Source: Prorocentrum cordatum (taxonomy: Eukaryota > Sar > Dinophyceae > Prorocentrales > Prorocentraceae). Taken from it: a stretch of DNA of 30,675 bases. The stretch covers positions 22,501 to 53,175 of the forward strand of contig CAUYUJ010006508.1 in assembly GCA_963575745.1 (NCBI GenBank), in the 5' to 3' direction. The position numbers and the translations under genes were made by a program. A model generated the notes under the pieces. The model was not told the origin of the DNA. It did not search any database and saw only the letters and a program-made list of their open reading frames with translations. This document shows positions 26,385-30,675 of this stretch, one piece after another (positions within the stretch are counted from its first letter, which is position 1; every line of letters begins with the position of its first letter).

Positions 26385-26588
26385 TCTTAAGGAGGAGAGC
26401 GTGGCGAGGAGGAGGAGGAGGAGGAGCAGGAGGAGATGGGGACGGGATGAGAGGAGGAGGAGGAGGAGGAGGAGGAGGAGAAGGAGGAGGGGGAAGAGGA
26501 GGAGGCGGAGGAGGAGGAGGAGGGAGCAGGAGAAGGAGGGGAGGAGGCGGTCGAGGAGGAGGAGGAGGAGGAGGAGGAGGAGGAGGAC
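26385..26588 (+). repeat. (GGA)n polypurine tract
   Basis: Nearly all GGA/GAG with a few C breaks. It is the left flank of the second composite repeat. Confidence 0.95.
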
Positions 26589-26940
26589 CAGTGCAAACCC
26601 AAGACGCATTAACCAAAACGAGCGTTCGCGTCCCTAAGGCGAGAGCCAGATTTTGAAACGGAACCCGTGAAACTCTTGCGAATTATTAAACGGCGTTAGG
26701 GCGAGAGCCACATTTTGAAAACGACCCGCTCTCTATCGGTGAAACTTGTGCGATTGATTATTGTGCGCTGCGCTACGGCGGGAGCCACATTTTGGAAGCG
26801 ACCCGCCGTGCATTTGTGAATTTGCTGCCCATTATTCAGCATCAGGGCCATACGTGGTGAGGGAGTCACAGGCGAAACGCCAGGGCCGCCTTTTCGACCA
26901 ACCTCGCGGTGCGACAAGGAAGAGTTATCTATAAGGACAA
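26587..26940 (+). mobile_element. GGA-flanked composite repeat, copy 2 (about 350 bp)
   Basis: Begins GACCAGTGCAAACCCAAGAC at the end of a GGA tract and ends with CACAGGCGAAACGCCAGGGC and GGTGCGACAAGGA before the next tract, as in copy 1 at 8949-9770. It holds three diverged units with GGCGAGAGCC and CATTTTGAAAACGACCCGC, spaced 62 and 77 bp. Confidence 0.65.
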
Positions 26941-27833
26941 CCAATGGAGGACGGGAAGGAGGGGGAGAGAAGGGCAGGAGAGCAAGGAGGGGAGAAGGAT
27001 AAGAAGGAGAGTCCGAGGTGGAGGTCAGGAGGTCGAAAGAAGGAGCTCGGGAGGAGGACGTAGAGGAGGAGGAGAAGGAGGAGGAGAAGGAGGAGGAGAA
27101 GGAGGAGGAGGAGGAGGTGGTGGTGGTGAAGGAGGAGGAGGAGGATGTGTAGAAGGAGGAGGAGGTGGTGGTGAGCGGAGAAGGTAGGGGAGGAAGAGGA
27201 GGAATAAGGACGGTGGGGAGGAGGAGGAGGAAGAGGAGGAGGAGGAGGAGAAGGAGGAGGAGGGAGAAGAAGAGGAGGAGGAGGAGGTGGTGGTGGTGTT
27301 GGTGGTAGTGAGGAGAGGAGGAGGAGGAGGAGGAGGAAGAGAAGGAGGGAGGAGGAGGAGGGAGGCGGAGGAGAAGGAGGAGGGAGGCGGGAGGAGGAGG
27401 AGGAGGGACATGCGGATGAGGACAGTGGCAGAGGATGAGGATGAGGAGGAGGAGGTGGAGGAGGATGAGGAGGTGGTGGAGGAGAACTAGGAGGAGGAGG
27501 AGGAATCGGGGACGGAGGATGGAGGCGGAGGGGCGGTGGCGGAGGTGGATGCGGAGATGGAGACGGAGACGGAGGCGGAGGCCGATGCGGAGGAGGAGGA
27601 GGATGAGGAGGCGGAGGGAGGGGGAGGAAGGAGGAGGAAGGAGAAGGAAGGAGGAGGAAGGAGGAGGAAGGAGGGCGGAGGACGGATGAGGAGGCGGAGG
27701 ATGATGATGATGATGATGAGGAGGAGGAGGGGGAGCGTGGTGCGAGGGAGGGGAGGCGGAGAACAAGGCGGATGAGGAGGAAGAGGGGTGACGAGGCGGA
27801 GGAAGAGGAGGAGGAAAGGAGGAGGAGGAGGAA
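26941..27833 (+). repeat. (GGA)n domain, about 0.9 kb
   Basis: Degenerate GGA with GGT, GAT and GCG breaks. Purines on the plus strand. The long minus-strand Pro/Ser/Leu frames over it exist because this composition rarely makes stops. Confidence 0.95.
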
Positions 27834-28698
27834 GCTGATGCTGACGATGATGCTTCTGATGATGATGATGCTGATGATGCTGATGATGATGCTGATGCTG
27901 ACGCTGATGCTGTTGCTGATGCTGATGCTGATGCTGATGCTGATGGTGACGATGCTGACGATGATGATGCTGATGATGCTGATGATGTGACGGTGATGCT
28001 GATGTCGCTGATGATGATGGTATTGATCCTGCTGATGATGAGGATGGTGATTATGCTGATGGTCATGATGCTCATGCTGATGATGGTGGTGCGGATGGTG
28101 ATGATGATGATGATGATGATGATGATGCTGATGATGATGATGATGATGATGATGATGGTGATACCGATAATGTTGATGATGATCATGCCGATATTGCTAC
28201 TGTTGACGACGATGATGATGGCGATGATTATCATGATGCTGATGATTGTGCTGACGATCACGATGCTGATGATGCTGACACTGATGCTGATGATGATGAG
28301 GTTGCTGATGATTATGATGCTGATGATGATGATGCCGGTGCGTATGATGATGGTTATGATGACGATGATGATGCTGATTATGATGATGATGATGATGATG
28401 ATGCTGATGACGATGATGATGATGATGATTATGATGATGATGATGATATTGATGCTGATGCTGATGATGATGTTGACGATGATGATGCTGATGATGATGA
28501 TGATGATGTTGATGATGGTGATGATGATGATGCTGATGCTGATGATGATGATGATGATGATGATGATGCTGATGCTGATGATGATGATGATGATGATGAT
28601 GATGCTGATGATGATGATGATGATGCTGATGACGATGATGCTGATGATGATGTGATGATGCTGAGTGATTCTGATGATGGATGATGAGATTATGATGA

Positions 28699-28739
<41 letters not shown>

Positions 28740-28868
28740 TGATGAGCCGATGATGATGATGATGATGATGAGGATGAGGATGATGATGATGATGATGATG
28801 ATGATGCTGCTGATGATGATGATGATGATGATCATGGTGATGATGATGATGATGCTGACGACGATGAA
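27834..28868 (+). repeat. (GAT/GCT)n triplet repeat domain, about 1 kb
   Basis: GAT repeats interrupted mainly by GCT and GAC. Read in phase the left part (27834-27980) would encode Asp/Ala, but the phase breaks at GATGATGTGACGG near 27980, and other frames give poly-Met/Leu, poly-His or poly-Ile. I treat it as a satellite-like array, not a gene. Confidence 0.95.
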
Positions 28869-30171
28869 GCGGATGAGGGAATACGGGGGGGGAAGAAGGA
28901 GGAGGATGAGGAGGAGGAGGAGGAGGAGGAACAAGGAGGAGGCGGAGGAGGAGGAGGACGGGGAGGGAAGAACGGAGAGTGAGGAGGAGGAGGATGACGT
29001 GGAGGAAGGGGAGGAGGATGATTAGCAGGAGGAGGAAGATGAGGATGAGGAGGGGGAGGAGGAGGAGGATGAGGAGGAGGAGGAGGAGGAGGCGGATGGA
29101 GGAGGAGGGAGGTGGGAGGTGGGAAGAGGGCGGAGCGATGCGGAAGGATGGGGAGGGAGTAGGAGGAGGGATGCGGGAGGAAGGAGGAGGGAAGCGGACG
29201 CAGAGAGGATGGATGAGGGAGGATGGAGGAGTGAGAAGGGATGGGGGAGGAGGGAGGAGGGAGGAGGGAAGAGAGGGGAGGGATGTTGGACGCTGGATGG
29301 GGGAAGGGGGGAGGATGGAGGATGGAGGATGGAGGAGGAGCAGGGGGGAGGAGGGAGGAGGGAGGAGGGAGGAGGGAGGAGGATGAGGAGGGAGGAGGGT
29401 TGATAGAGGAGGATGGGTGAGGAGCAGGAGAGAGCAGGAGGAGGGAGACGGGATGAGGCAGGGGGATGGATGAGGAGTTGGAGGAGGATGAGGAAGAGGA
29501 GGAGGGCACGCAGGAGAGGAGGATGAGGATGAGGACAGGAGGAGGAGGCGGATTGAGCGGGGGAGGAGGAGGATGAGGAGGATGAGATATGGGGAGGATG
29601 AGGAGGATGAGAGGAGGATGAGGAGGATAGAGGCCGGATGACTGAGAGTAGGATGAGGAGGAGGAGGATGACGGATGACGAGGATGAGGGAGAGAGGAGG
29701 AGGAGGAGGAAGAGGAGGAGGAGAGGAGGAGGAGGAGGAAGAGGAGGAGGAAGGAAGGAGGAGGGAGAGGAGGATGAGGGTGGAGGACGAGGCGGAGGGG
29801 TAGTAGGAAAGAGGAGAGCAGAGGAGGACGGAGGATGAGGGAGGAGGAGGAGGAGGGGAGGAGGGGGAGGAGGAGGAGGAAGAGGAGGAGGATGAGGAGG
29901 AGGAGGAGGAGGAGGACGAGGAGGAGGAGGCGGAGGCGGAGGAGGGAGTGAGGAGGAGAGGAGAGGAGGAGAGAGGAGAGGAGGGGGAGGGGGAGGGGGA
30001 GGGGGAGGGGAGGAGGAGTGAGGAGGAGGAGGAGGAGGAGGAGGAGGAGGAGGAGGAGAGGAGGAGGGAGGAGGAGGAGGAGGAGGAGGAGAGAAGAGGA
30101 GGAGGAGGAGGAGGAGGAGGAGGAGGAGGAGGAGGAGGAGGGAGGAGGGAGGAGGATGAGGAGGAGGAGGA
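28869..30171 (+). repeat. (GGA)n domain, about 1.3 kb
   Basis: Mostly GGA with frequent GGATGAGGA units between 29030 and 29690, becoming purer after 29840. Purines on the plus strand. Confidence 0.95.
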
Positions 30172-30374
30172 AACACATGTTCGGGCGTGCGGTGCAGCCG
30201 AGGCGGATCCGTACAGTATGTCGATCTTGCCAACTCAAGGGCACCCTTGTGTCCTTTGTTTTGCTGCACATGCCTTCTGAAGCCTTGGTGCAGCGTTGCC
30301 TCGGAATGGTCCTGTATCCTCTCGCGTGTCCTGCCCAGTCAATCCCGACTGTAATGGGGTCTGCCACGCGTAGA
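30172..30374. other. Non-repetitive island inside triplet repeats
   Basis: About 200 bp of ordinary sequence with no homology I can see elsewhere in the window. On the minus strand it adds about 65 codons of mixed composition (motif VGIDWAGHARGYRTIP) to a repeat-derived open frame. I cannot assign it. Confidence 0.5.
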
Positions 30375-30675
30375 GGGGGTAGGGGGGAGGGAGGAGGGAG
30401 GACATAGGGAGAAGCAGGAGGAGGAGGATGCGGCAGGAGGGGGAGGCGGAGGAGGAGGAGGAGGAGGGATAGGAGGAGGAGGAGGAGGAGGAATAATACG
30501 AATAATAATAACACTCATCATGATAATAATAATACTAAGAAGACTACGAATAAGAAGAAGAAGAATATTAATCAGAAAAAAAGGAGGAGGCGGAGGAGGT
30601 GAATGAGGAGGAGGAGGAAGAGGAGGAGGAGGAGCAGGAAGAGGAGCTTGAGGAGGAGGGCGAGGCGGAGGAGTA
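30375..30675 (+). repeat. (GGA)n with an AAT/AAG triplet segment
   Basis: GGA tract to about 30492, then AATAATAATAACAC and AAGAAGAAG-type triplets to about 30575, then GGA/GAG to the end of the window. The array probably continues beyond it. Confidence 0.9.

Noticed and set aside
26696-28261. 521-codon minus-strand frame, Ile/Ser/Pro/Leu-rich
   Set aside because: It runs across GGA and GAT triplet repeats; the complement of such repeats contains almost no stop codons, so the frame is expected without selection.
27987-28655. 222-codon plus-strand poly-Met/Leu frame
   Set aside because: Simple ATG/CTG reading of the GAT array with no other residues of note.
28832-30514. 560-codon minus-strand frame (and the overlapping 415-codon frame 29022-30269)
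   Set aside because: Poly-Pro/Ser/Leu from CCT repeats; several frames are open at once, the mark of composition and not of coding.

Overview
The window reads as nuclear DNA of a dinoflagellate, most like a Prorocentrum, Polarella or Symbiodinium-type genome. This is inferred from long intronless reading frames with G/C-rich third positions, a plant/dinoflagellate-type telomeric motif (CCCTAAA), a very large LINE-like retroelement and a very high load of simple and foldback repeats. No prokaryotic operon, rRNA, tRNA, CRISPR array or spliced-leader gene was seen.

Layout. (1) 66-2351: one intronless gene for a 761-residue protein of unknown function with an N-terminal zinc-binding-like C-x2-C/H-x2-C site and a Glu-rich tail encoded by a GAG microsatellite. 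(2) 2352-9970: about 7.6 kb with no convincing complete gene. It holds GGA polypurine tracts, a CA/CGCACA microsatellite, a 181-bp MITE-like element, a diverged foldback element, a possible membrane-helix exon on the minus strand, a possible tyrosine-recombinase-like fragment, and an 82-83 bp tandem repeat block sandwiched between GGA tracts. (3) About 9973-20507: an apparently intact two-ORF non-LTR retroelement of about 10.5 kb. ORF1 (1072 aa) has a basic N-terminus and a long coiled coil. ORF2 (2096 aa) reads RNase H, then APE-like endonuclease (EEP), then reverse transcriptase, zinc finger and a C-terminal Rossmann/methyltransferase-like domain. The ORFs overlap by 8 bp (ATGATTGA), and strong hairpins follow the ORF2 stop. 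The element lies between two GGA tracts. (4) 20508-26170: noncoding DNA rich in small elements: two copies of a palindromic MITE family, a 139-bp inverted-repeat element, dispersed and tandem repeats, and an interstitial telomeric block. (5) 26171-30675: almost entirely triplet repeats, (GGA)n, then about 1 kb of GAT/GCT, then (GGA)n again. It also contains a second copy of the GGA-flanked composite repeat and a 200-bp non-repetitive island.

How the parts relate. The retroelement ORFs form one working unit: ORF1 as the probable RNA-binding partner, ORF2 as nicking and copying enzyme, and 3' hairpins as probable template recognition. Several unrelated repeats sit inside or beside GGA tracts, and nearly all those tracts have the purine strand on top. 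This suggests the tracts are insertion targets or seeds, or mark one transcription direction. The many long ORFs across triplet repeats are composition artefacts and are not annotated as genes.
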